From: an uncultured Marvinbryantia sp.
GTDB taxonomy: Bacteria > Bacillota > Clostridia > Lachnospirales > Lachnospiraceae
Assembly (NCBI GenBank): GCA_934408725.1
Contig: CAKRVB010000015.1
Coordinates: forward strand, 1-59,932
Direction: 5' to 3'
Length of the DNA: 59,932 bases
Below, in pieces: positions 18,827 to 25,351 of this stretch. The stretch's first letter is position 1; every line of letters begins with the position of its first letter. The translations under genes and the position numbers were made by a program. Below the pieces are notes generated by a model, which worked only from the letters and a program-made list of their open reading frames with translations, did not search any database and was not told the origin of the DNA.

Positions 18827-18898
18827 TAATATGTAATTTTTTTTTGAAAACAGCAAAAAAAGGATTCTTCGTTGCAACTTATCAGAAATTACATATTA
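18827..18898. repeat. 13-bp inverted repeat over promoter copy 2
   Basis: TAATATGTAATTT (18827-18839) and AAATTACATATTA (18886-18898) are perfect inverted repeats 46 nt apart. Between and over them lies the second promoter module (TTGCTG 18851-18856 on the minus strand, CATATT 18828-18833). It could be an operator looped by a dimer or a structured leader. Confidence 0.6.
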
Positions 18899-18958
18899 AG
18901 AATGAAACGTTATTTACACATACATAAAAATTTTTTGAGGAAAGGAGATAAACAGCGA

Positions 18959-19090
18959 ATGGTTATTCTATGCAGAATGTAGAGAATAACCAGTTAGCGG
19001 CAACTTTTATAGAATTGTCCGGTGATAACACCACTTCTTAAAAGTTGAAAAAAGATTTACATAACCACAGAAGAAACTGATTAAGTTTCT
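18959..19090 (+). promoter_or_regulatory. Structured leader with possible 7-codon leader peptide
   Basis: This is part of the 474-bp non-coding stretch 18805-19278. AAAGGAGA precedes ATG 18959, opening a 7-codon frame (MVILCRM, stop 18980-18982). That frame sits in a 9-bp hairpin GGTTATTCT / AGAATAACC (18961-18991). Next come CAACTTTTA / TAAAAGTTG (19001-19047) enclosing GGTG-ATAA-CACC, and AGAAACT / AGTTTCT (19072-19090). The array precedes the second recombinase by about 190 nt and resembles a translational attenuator; untested. Confidence 0.5.
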
Positions 19091-19278
19091 AGGAAGTGCT
19101 CATATTTTATTTGCAAAAGAGCTACATAGGGGACTGACCCTGACCGCAACTTCCGAATCTTCAGACAGAAAGGAGTCATAAAAATCCCTTTGAAAAGCGG
19201 CAGTTAACCATCAAGTCCGATCAGTAGCGGCTAAATTTTTTTTACTGAATTTAATTTAAAAAGGAGACTCGCTATAAT

Positions 19279-20220
19279 ATGGGAAAAGAATCTATCCAGC
19301 ATTTTTTATGTCAAAACTCTCTCTGCGGTATAACTGACGATCATACAGTTACAGTTTATAAAAGAGATTGCAAACGTTTTGCCACGTATTGCCGCACCAA
19401 TGGCATCAAAACACCCGCACAATTAAAAAGCCATGCTATGTATATATTGCAAAAATATGAGCATTCCTTAGAACGGTCTGGGTATAGTCCACAGACCATA
19501 CATAGATACCTGTCTTCCCCGTGTAAAGCACTCAATATCAGCATGGCTGAAATATCTAAACCCAAACGTTCTGCTGATTTAATTATAAGAGGACGAAACA
19601 TAGAGGCAAATCAGCAAGGCCAACGTGAATCTAAACAAGAAAGGTTTCAACGTCTTTTGACTGTACAGCGTATCACCGGATGCCGTCGTTCCGAACTTGC
19701 CCGACTTCATGGTCGAGATCTCCGCAATGATGAAAGCGGTTATCTGTGTGTTTTTGTACATAATGGTAAAGGTGGAAAAGATCAATTTCAACGCATTCTC
19801 CCAGATGATATTGAACATATTAAATCTATTTTCAAAGATGTCAAACCAGATGAAAAAGTATTTTCGTATGCAGAAATGAATAATAAAATAAATTTACATG
19901 GCATCCGTGCTGAGCAAGCACAGCGAGCATATTTATATTATGAAAAGCGGTTAATGACAGAACCAGATTACAAGTACACTTGTCGAAAAGAATTAGCTTT
20001 ACGTTATAAGGCCATGCATACTGTATCTCATTCAACAAATAAGCGTTTTTTACACGATATATGCAATGAAAAACCTTATGTTCTTCGAGGGTCTAACAGA
20101 GCTAAAGCCATAGCGCAGGGAAAACCTATTATTTATAACCGCTTAGCTATGATGATGGTTTCTGTATTTCATCTATCACATTGGCGTTTGGATGTTACAA
20201 GTGTCAATTATCTTGTATAA
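19279..20220 (+). CDS. Second tyrosine recombinase
   Basis: A 313-residue site-specific recombinase unrelated by eye to the integrase at 15795. The N-terminal core-binding domain (DDHTVTVYKRDCKRFATYC, residues ~20-95) is followed by a catalytic domain with Arg in TGCRRSELARL, Lys in GKGGKDQFQ, HxxR in NLHGIRAEQ, His-Trp-Arg in LSHWRLDVTS and Tyr in VNYLV. The usual Gly before the second His is Ser. AAAAAGGAG precedes ATG. It is flanked upstream by a hairpin-rich leader and downstream by a 179-nt nested structure that could be its target. It might act as invertase, resolvase or a second integrase. Confidence 0.85.
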   Translation: MGKESIQHFLCQNSLCGITDDHTVTVYKRDCKRFATYCRTNGIKTPAQLKSHAMYILQKYEHSLERSGYSPQTIHRYLSSPCKALNISMAEISKPKRSADLIIRGRNIEANQQGQRESKQERFQRLLTVQRITGCRRSELARLHGRDLRNDESGYLCVFVHNGKGGKDQFQRILPDDIEHIKSIFKDVKPDEKVFSYAEMNNKINLHGIRAEQAQRAYLYYEKRLMTEPDYKYTCRKELALRYKAMHTVSHSTNKRFLHDICNEKPYVLRGSNRAKAIAQGKPIIYNRLAMMMVSVFHLSHWRLDVTSVNYLV

Positions 20221-20238
20221 TATCTAATGCCTAAAAAA

Positions 20239-20417
20239 CAATTTGCGTAAGTGATGTTTCATGTATTGACATTAGGGGCGACCATGCTAGGCTGGCACCA
20301 GATGCCAACAGGCTTACGCTCCCGACATCAGGAGGGAATCAAGCCTGTTTCTAAGCCTTTCAAGCATGGAAGCGGGTTCATGATGTCAATACTTTAATCA
20401 TAACTGAACGCAAATTG
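20239..20417. ncRNA. Nested multi-stem structure: ncRNA or single-strand origin candidate
   Basis: Perfect complementary arms nest in order: CAATTTGCGT (20239-20248) with ACGCAAATTG (20408-20417); GTATTGACAT (20263-20272) with ATGTCAATAC (20383-20392); CCATGCT (20282-20288) with AGCATGG (20363-20369); TGGCA/TGCCA (20293-20307); and ACAGGCTT (20308-20315) with AAGCCTGT (20341-20348) around CTCC/GGAG. It has no open frame of note. It lies between the recombinase and a minus-strand gene. Such folding suits an RNA, a single-strand origin of a rolling-circle replicon, or a recombination site. Confidence 0.6.
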
Positions 20418-20472
20418 CTTCAGATTAAATTTAACATCTAAGCAAACCAACAACTCCTCTTATTTTCATAGA

Positions 20473-20796
20473 TTACTCTACTAAAATATGTTCTGTATCA
20501 TTACCATAATTAAACACTACTGTTCTATATTGCTTTTTTACCAATGGAAACAATAATTTTAATATTAATTTATCAGGCTCTCCATTAACTCTTATATACT
20601 CACTTTCAATAGCTTCATACAGTTCACTGCTAAATAGCTTTTTATATACAATCACATTTACTGTCGATTCAACATAATTATCAAATGCCAGTCTGTTACT
20701 GCTCCTTACTTCATAATCTGGCAATTTGGCATATTTCCATAATGCCAACGCCAATACCACCACTATTCCCAATCGTAGCCATTTCTTTTCGTTCAC
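20473..20796 (-). CDS. Small single-pass membrane protein
   Basis: 107 residues if it starts at GTG 20796, which has GAGAGGG 6 nt upstream; an ATG 33 nt upstream (20829) lacks a clear site. One N-terminal transmembrane helix (WLRLGIVVVLALALWKYA, residues ~5-22), then an exported domain rich in Tyr, Val and charged residues. No family recognised. It is divergent from the XRE regulator, with two repeated operators between them, so it is probably repressed by that regulator. Possible roles include immunity, exclusion or stress on the host membrane; unproven. Confidence 0.65.
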   Translation of the reverse strand: MNEKKWLRLGIVVVLALALWKYAKLPDYEVRSSNRLAFDNYVESTVNVIVYKKLFSSELYEAIESEYIRVNGEPDKLILKLLFPLVKKQYRTVVFNYGNDTEHILVE

Positions 20797-20821
20797 TTCA
20801 TTCCCTCTCATTCTCATAATA

Positions 20822-20864
20822 TAGCCCAATTATGGGTAATATTATTCTAGCCCACATACGGGTA
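20822..20864. promoter_or_regulatory. Paired operators between divergent genes
   Basis: Two 17-bp sites, TAGCCCAATTATGGGTA (20822-20838) and TAGCCCACATACGGGTA (20848-20864), spaced 26 bp start to start. Both are imperfect palindromes of the form TAGCCCA-N2-TA-N-GGGTA. They occupy the whole space between the small membrane protein gene and the XRE gene, as expected for autoregulation by the XRE protein. Confidence 0.7.
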
Positions 20865-20888
20865 TCATGCAAGTAAGAGGTGACAACA

Positions 20889-21092
20889 TTGATTACTTAT
20901 GATCCGTTATGGAAGACCATGAAAGAAAAAGACATTTCACAATATAAGCTTATTAAACAATACGGATTTTCTACCGGACAGCTTTCACGGCTTCGGGCGA
21001 ACCAACACGTTTCTACACATACGCTCGACCGTCTCTGTTCTATTCTGGATTGCGAAATTGCTGATATTATTCAATATGAAAAAGAAGACTGA
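20889..21092 (+). CDS. XRE-family regulator (Cro/CI-like, short)
   Basis: A 67-residue single-domain helix-turn-helix protein (YGFSTGQLSRLRANQHVSTHTLDRLCSILDCEIADII), the type found as control gene in small mobile elements. The TTG start at 20889 has AGAGGTGA 5 nt upstream and gives MITYDPLWKTM, a normal N-terminus for the family. GTG 20880 would add three residues but lacks a site. It is divergent from the small membrane protein, with paired operators in between. Likely represses that gene and itself. Confidence 0.85.
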   Translation: MITYDPLWKTMKEKDISQYKLIKQYGFSTGQLSRLRANQHVSTHTLDRLCSILDCEIADIIQYEKED

Positions 21093-21186
21093 ACAGCATT
21101 ATCATTCCTATATGTATGATGATGTTGTTTTTTTCTATTAAAAATGATTTAATAGATTTACAAATCGGAAGTTGAAGGTGTGATTA

Positions 21187-21630
21187 ATGAAAATTGTTGA
21201 AGTTAAAGAGAATAAAAAACAATATCTGGATTTGCTCCTATTAGCAGATGAGCAGGAAGATATGGTTGACCGTTATCTTGATAAAGGCAAGATGTATGTA
21301 CTTGATGACATTGGGGCAAAGTGCGAGTGTGTCATAACCGATGAAGGAAATGGCATACTTGAAATCAAGAATATTGCTACAGTTCCAGAATATCAAAGCA
21401 AAGGCTATGCAAGAGCCTTAATTGAGTTTGTTATTAATAATTACAGGGGAAAATACTCAATTCTGCAAGTGGGAACAGGAGATAGTCCGCTTTCAATCCC
21501 GTTTTATGAAAAGTGTGGTTTTGTTCGCTCACACAGCATACCCAATTTTTTTACAGATAATTACGACCACCCAATCTATGAAAGTGGAATACAGTTGGTA
21601 GATATGGTGTATTTGCAAAGACCTTTATAA
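21187..21630 (+). CDS. GNAT-family N-acetyltransferase (cargo gene)
   Basis: 147 residues with the GNAT fold: acetyl-CoA-binding motif A in IKNIATVPEYQSKGYARALIEFV (pyrophosphate loop Q-x-x-G-x-A), followed by LQVGTGDSPLSIPFYEKCGFVRSHS (motif B). Substrate unknown; relatives acetylate small molecules or antibiotics. It is the last gene before the right end of the element and has its own terminator, the usual place for cargo. Ribosome site GAAGGTG before ATG. Complete. Confidence 0.9.
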   Translation: MKIVEVKENKKQYLDLLLLADEQEDMVDRYLDKGKMYVLDDIGAKCECVITDEGNGILEIKNIATVPEYQSKGYARALIEFVINNYRGKYSILQVGTGDSPLSIPFYEKCGFVRSHSIPNFFTDNYDHPIYESGIQLVDMVYLQRPL

Positions 21631-21659
21631 TCCAACTTCCAGTTTGTCTATGCATTAAA

Positions 21660-21699
21660 ATCCCAGTAAACGGATTTCTATTTCCATTTACTGGGATTT
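21660..21699 (+). terminator. Terminator after the GNAT gene
   Basis: ATCCCAGTAAA (21660-21670) pairs with TTTACTGGGAT (21687-21697); a short T run follows. Perfect 11-bp stem. Confidence 0.75.
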
Positions 21700-21713
21700 G
21701 GCTTTCTCCTATC

Positions 21714-21748
21714 TGGCAACAGGGGTGTTGCCAAACTGTTGCCAGATT
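21714..21748. repeat. Integrase arm-type sites, right end
   Basis: TGGCAAC (21714-21720), then GGTGTTGCCAA and TGTTGCCAGATT (21724-21748). This matches the pair at 15840-15863 except for one extra base between the two short repeats, and lies 56 bp from attR. Confidence 0.7.
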
Positions 21749-21803
21749 GTTTGAGACGGCATAAACAGCGCATATTCTCAGCCTTTTTCATGCGGGTCTG
21801 GAT

Positions 21804-21865
21804 ATACTTATCCTCCCCTTGCAAGCCCTGTAGATACGAAAAATCATCGTATTTGCAGGGCTTTT
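21804..21865. repeat. Right attachment site (attR)
   Basis: Direct repeat of 15755-15816. It forms a hairpin AAGCCCTG...CAGGGCTT that is the terminator of the minus-strand ykgJ-like gene and overlaps its stop codon (21864-21866). Integration here leaves the gene intact. Confidence 0.88.
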
Positions 21866-22547
21866 ATGATTCTTTCTTCTGTTTGAGCACCTGAAGAAGT
21901 TTTTTCATTCTGTGGTATCGTTCTTCGAACTGATCATAAAAATCCACATTTTCTTTATATACAGTCAGGTAACAGGTATTCAAAAGATAGACTGTCAGTT
22001 CTTTGGTCAGCTGTTCATCCTTTGCCTTCTCTGTAAGATCTCGCACCTCTTCCAATAATCCATGCCACTTGCCAATGAATGCTTCGTATTTTTTCAGATT
22101 TGGAATACCCAGCCACTTGCTTACTTTCACCTTTGTCTTATTTTCCTTTGGGCATTCCTGGCTCTGAAGGAAATAATGAAAGCTGCCGTCTTCTTCATAA
22201 TAGCGTCCAAGCGGAAACATCCTGCAGATTCCTGGGCGGCATTCATGGATACAGCATCTTCCTTCTTCTGTCAGAAAAGCACATGTTTCTTCTTTTCCCT
22301 GCATCATAAGATTCGGCAGCACTACTCCATCCACCACATTCCATTCTACAAATTTTCCAACCAGATCGGGGAATGCAATCCCAATTCCTCTCGAAAGGCT
22401 ATAGGCATCATAAGGATCCAGCACAATGGATTCTCCCATTCCACTGCAGCACTGAGAGCACCCTATGCATCCTCCACAATCCGTTTTTGCCATATCGTTT
22501 GCTGTATATAATTTTTTCAAATCTTCTGTTAATACTTCTCGTCTCAT
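21864..22547 (-). CDS. YkgJ-family cysteine-cluster protein
   Basis: A 227-residue protein of the YkgJ/UPF0153 family, thought to bind zinc or iron. Two cysteine clusters are visible: CGGCIGCSQCCSGMGES (residues ~20-36) and the pattern CAFL...RCCIHECRPGICRMFP (residues ~88-112). The C-terminal 110 residues are helical and charged. The activity is not established. Its stop codon and terminator form the integration site of the adjacent element. Start ATG has no strong site but gives a typical N-terminus. Confidence 0.88.
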   Translation of the reverse strand: MRREVLTEDLKKLYTANDMAKTDCGGCIGCSQCCSGMGESIVLDPYDAYSLSRGIGIAFPDLVGKFVEWNVVDGVVLPNLMMQGKEETCAFLTEEGRCCIHECRPGICRMFPLGRYYEEDGSFHYFLQSQECPKENKTKVKVSKWLGIPNLKKYEAFIGKWHGLLEEVRDLTEKAKDEQLTKELTVYLLNTCYLTVYKENVDFYDQFEERYHRMKKLLQVLKQKKES

Positions 22548-22720
22548 ATTTTTCTTTTCTGTCAGCTGCCTACGCAGCTGTCCTTTTCTCTGTTATTTTC
22601 TTTAGTGTACTGTATCTTTCCCGTTCCGTCAAATTAGTTTTCATTCTTTTCGTTGACCTGCTTTCTCCAAAATGCTAGAATAAATTAACGAAAGAAATCT
22701 CATACAAGGAGTTGATGTAT

Positions 22721-23401
22721 ATGAAGAAAAAAGTACTTTTACTTTATATTCTTGCTTTTTCTATGATGTTTGCTTTCAGTGGCTGTCGCTCCAGGGTGGC
22801 AGAGACCGAATCAGAGAGTGAAACAATCAGTGAAACAGAAAAGCAAACAGAAAAGAAAACCGAAAAAGAAACACAGAAACAGTCCGAGACGCAAAAAAGT
22901 ACAGAGAAGAAAACTTCTACTCAGTCTGGCACGAAGAAGAACACCTCTTCCACCGATAAAACAACCGTGAAGCCGTCTACTGTGAATGGTTCTTCCAAAA
23001 CACAAACCTCTGAAAGTCAGGCAAAGACCAATCAGACAGATGCCTCTGCCGGAACACAGATGTGTCCATACTGTTATCAGCAGATCTCTCTTGCTTCCGA
23101 TGGTGAAGGCAGCACGATCTATGCTGATCATGTCGCACAGGAAAAGGCATGGGCAGATTATATGGCTTCTTCCAATACACAGACAACACCGTCTACCGAA
23201 GCACCATCCTCCAGCAGTGATTCTGCACAATGTCCATATTGTGGACAATGGTTTTCCATCTCCGATGGAAGCTATAATTCACATATCAGCGCAGAGACTT
23301 CTGGCACTTCTGATTACATTACCTGCCCGCTTTGTGGCAATACCTATCAGAAGGGTGTAGAATACGATACCCATTATTGTACAGGAATTAATCACGAATA
23401 A
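22721..23401 (+). CDS. Lipoprotein with Ser/Thr/Lys-rich linker and zinc-finger-like motifs
   Basis: About 226 residues from ATG 22721 (AAGGAG 9 nt upstream). The signal peptide ends in a lipobox (AFSGC, Cys near residue 22), so it is probably anchored outside. A low-complexity linker of Glu, Thr, Ser and Lys follows (~25-105). Three Cys-x2-Cys units then appear: CPYCYQQI...H, CPYCGQWF...H and CPLCGNTYQKG...THYC. Zinc fingers on a secreted lipoprotein are unusual. Promoter -10 and leader not resolved; a perfect terminator follows at 23410. Function unknown. Confidence 0.8.
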   Translation: MKKKVLLLYILAFSMMFAFSGCRSRVAETESESETISETEKQTEKKTEKETQKQSETQKSTEKKTSTQSGTKKNTSSTDKTTVKPSTVNGSSKTQTSESQAKTNQTDASAGTQMCPYCYQQISLASDGEGSTIYADHVAQEKAWADYMASSNTQTTPSTEAPSSSSDSAQCPYCGQWFSISDGSYNSHISAETSGTSDYITCPLCGNTYQKGVEYDTHYCTGINHE

Positions 23402-23409
23402 TACCACGC

Positions 23410-23436
23410 AAAAAGGCTCCCAAACGGAGCCTTTTT
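23410..23436. terminator. Bidirectional terminator
   Basis: AAAAAGGCTCC, loop CAAAC, GGAGCCTTTTT: a perfect stem with T runs on both strands. Serves the lipoprotein gene and the convergent yfcE. Confidence 0.92.
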
Positions 23437-23453
23437 CTCTATAATTTTGTATT

Positions 23454-23996
23454 CTATAATTCTATCTCCTTTAACACCTGTCCATCCAGATCTTTGATGG
23501 AAAATACTCCATCTTCCAAAATAGCATATGTTGGCGGATTACCGCCCTTTGGAATAGATACTGATCCTGGATTCAGAATCACGTGTTCTCCTGACTTCTT
23601 TGCTTCATAGATATGAGTATGTCCATGAATCAGAATATCCCCAGGCATCAGTGGTAACATATGCTGTTCATTGTATACATGTCCATGTGTCGCATACAAT
23701 CTTAATCCATCCACAGACAGTAGACTATAGTCAGCCAGGATCGGGAACTCCAGTACCATCTGATCCACTTCTGTATCACAGTTTCCCCGTACCGCACAGA
23801 TTTCTTCTTTGATTTCATTGAGCATGACAATGACTTTTTTCGGTGCATATTCCTTTGGCAGATCATTTCTTGGTCCATGATACAGAATATCGCCCAGAAT
23901 CCACAGCCGCTCTGCCTGTTCCCTGCGATAACACTCCAGCATCTTCTCACAGTAATAGGCTGATCCATGTATATCAGACGTAAACATCAGCTTCAT
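23454..23996 (-). CDS. yfcE: YfcE/MJ0936-type metallophosphodiesterase
   Basis: A 180-residue calcineurin-like phosphoesterase binding two divalent metals. The motifs are FTSDIHGS (D-x-H), LGDILYHGPRND (GD), VRGNCDTEV (GNCD), THGH and GHTHIYE. The family hydrolyses phosphodiesters in vitro; the natural substrate is unclear. The start ATG 23996 has GGGAGGA 6 nt upstream and overlaps the stop of the MATE gene (ATGA), so the two are translationally coupled. Complete. Confidence 0.92.
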   Translation of the reverse strand: MKLMFTSDIHGSAYYCEKMLECYRREQAERLWILGDILYHGPRNDLPKEYAPKKVIVMLNEIKEEICAVRGNCDTEVDQMVLEFPILADYSLLSVDGLRLYATHGHVYNEQHMLPLMPGDILIHGHTHIYEAKKSGEHVILNPGSVSIPKGGNPPTYAILEDGVFSIKDLDGQVLKEIEL

Positions 23997-25321
23997 TTCT
24001 TTTCCTCCCACTTGCAGGTTTTATAAAAATAAACAGATAACAGGGTTCCAATGATCCAGCCTACCGGCCATGCACACCAGATTCCCACTATACCCATTTG
24101 GGATGCCAGCACTATTGCAAATCCCACACGCAAAATCAGATCTGCGAACGTATCGATCATAAACTGCTTCATGCATCCTGTTCCACGCAGTACCCCGTCT
24201 GTGATCAGCTTCACGGATACTACAAAATAAAATGGTACCACAATTCTCAGGAACTGTACACCCGTATCCATGGCAAGTCCGGTACTTTTATCCATAAACA
24301 AATGTACTGCCTGTCTTCCGGCCAGCAGATACAGCGCCACCACAGGCACACATAACATCCAGATCATCTTGATTCCCGCCTTACACCCCTGACGAATTCG
24401 TTCCATCTTTCCTGCCCCATAATTCTGAGCAGTAAAATTAGACATTCCATTTCCCAGTGTCGTAAAAGAAGTAATCACCAGATTATTCAGCTTAATTGCA
24501 GCTGCATACCCTGCCGTAATACTGGCGCCAAAGCTGTTAATCAACCCCTGAATGATAATATTTCCAAAGGAAACAAAGCTCTGCTGCAAAATACTCGGTA
24601 CAGCAATCACCACCAGTTTTCTAAAGATGGGAAGGGAAAACCATTTTGGTTTTTCCGCAGTCTGTATGGTTTTCAGTCGCTTCATCAGATAATACACCGA
24701 CAACACACAACTGATACTCTGGCAAAGAAATGTGGCCCAGGCCACACCGGCAACGCCCATATGAAAAGCTATAACGAACAACATATCTACAAAAATATTT
24801 GCCACGGAAGAAAATGCAAGGAATAGAAATGGTGTTCTGGAATCACCCATAGCGGAAAAGATACCGGTTGTAATATTATAAAAGAATAAAAAAATCAGCC
24901 CCGCTGTATAAATATTCAGGTATAACAGGGAACTATCAAAGATCTCTTCCGGTGTATGGATCAGATGCAGCATCTGCGGTGCAAATAAAAATCCTGTCAG
25001 CATCAACAGTCCGCATAAAACAGCACTGGACAGATAAGTCGTATGTACTGCCGTCTTCATATCTGTCCAGTTCCTGGCTCCAAAGAGCTGGGATACAATC
25101 ACGGAGCATCCGATGTTGCACCCAAACCCAAAAGCCAGATAAATTAATGTAATCTCATAGGAATTTCCCACTGCCGCCAGAGCAGTCTCACCAACAAATT
25201 TGCCCGCCACCAGGCTGTCAGCAATATTATACAGTTGTTGGAATACGATGCTTCCAAACAATGGCAATGAGAACTTCCATAATACTTCGTCCGGTCTTCC
25301 AACCGTCAAATCTTTATTCAA
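23993..25321 (-). CDS. MATE-family efflux transporter
   Basis: A 442-residue integral membrane protein with twelve predicted helices in two bundles. It begins with LPLFGSIVFQQLYNIADSLVAGKFVG, the typical first helix of the NorM/DinF-like MATE group, and contains AVGNSYEIT and the second-half start VAVPSILQQSFVSFGNIIIQGLINSFG. These export drugs or metabolites with a sodium or proton gradient. Substrate unknown. Coupled to yfcE through a 4-nt overlap. Confidence 0.93.
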   Translation of the reverse strand: MNKDLTVGRPDEVLWKFSLPLFGSIVFQQLYNIADSLVAGKFVGETALAAVGNSYEITLIYLAFGFGCNIGCSVIVSQLFGARNWTDMKTAVHTTYLSSAVLCGLLMLTGFLFAPQMLHLIHTPEEIFDSSLLYLNIYTAGLIFLFFYNITTGIFSAMGDSRTPFLFLAFSSVANIFVDMLFVIAFHMGVAGVAWATFLCQSISCVLSVYYLMKRLKTIQTAEKPKWFSLPIFRKLVVIAVPSILQQSFVSFGNIIIQGLINSFGASITAGYAAAIKLNNLVITSFTTLGNGMSNFTAQNYGAGKMERIRQGCKAGIKMIWMLCVPVVALYLLAGRQAVHLFMDKSTGLAMDTGVQFLRIVVPFYFVVSVKLITDGVLRGTGCMKQFMIDTFADLILRVGFAIVLASQMGIVGIWCAWPVGWIIGTLLSVYFYKTCKWEEKK

Positions 25322-25351
25322 ATTGTAACGCCTTCTTTTTTCCTCAAAAAA

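Larger units (their letters stand above)
15755..21865. mobile_element. 6.1-kb integrative element with rolling-circle replication module
   Basis: Bounded by 62-bp direct repeats (15755-15816 and 21804-21865; first 32 bp identical, three mismatches after). Contents: tyrosine integrase next to the left end, an 81-residue protein, a pMV158-type Rep, an origin hairpin, a 128-residue protein, a structured leader, a second tyrosine recombinase, a nested palindromic structure, a small membrane protein, an XRE regulator and a GNAT gene. I see no relaxase other than Rep, no coupling ATPase and no type IV secretion genes, so it is not self-conjugative. Base composition inside is more A/T-rich than the flanks, consistent with transfer. 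Confidence 0.9.

Noticed and set aside
20239..20417. tRNA or known riboswitch reading of the nested structure
   Set aside because: No CCA end, anticodon loop or known aptamer core could be matched, although GGTTCA occurs by chance.
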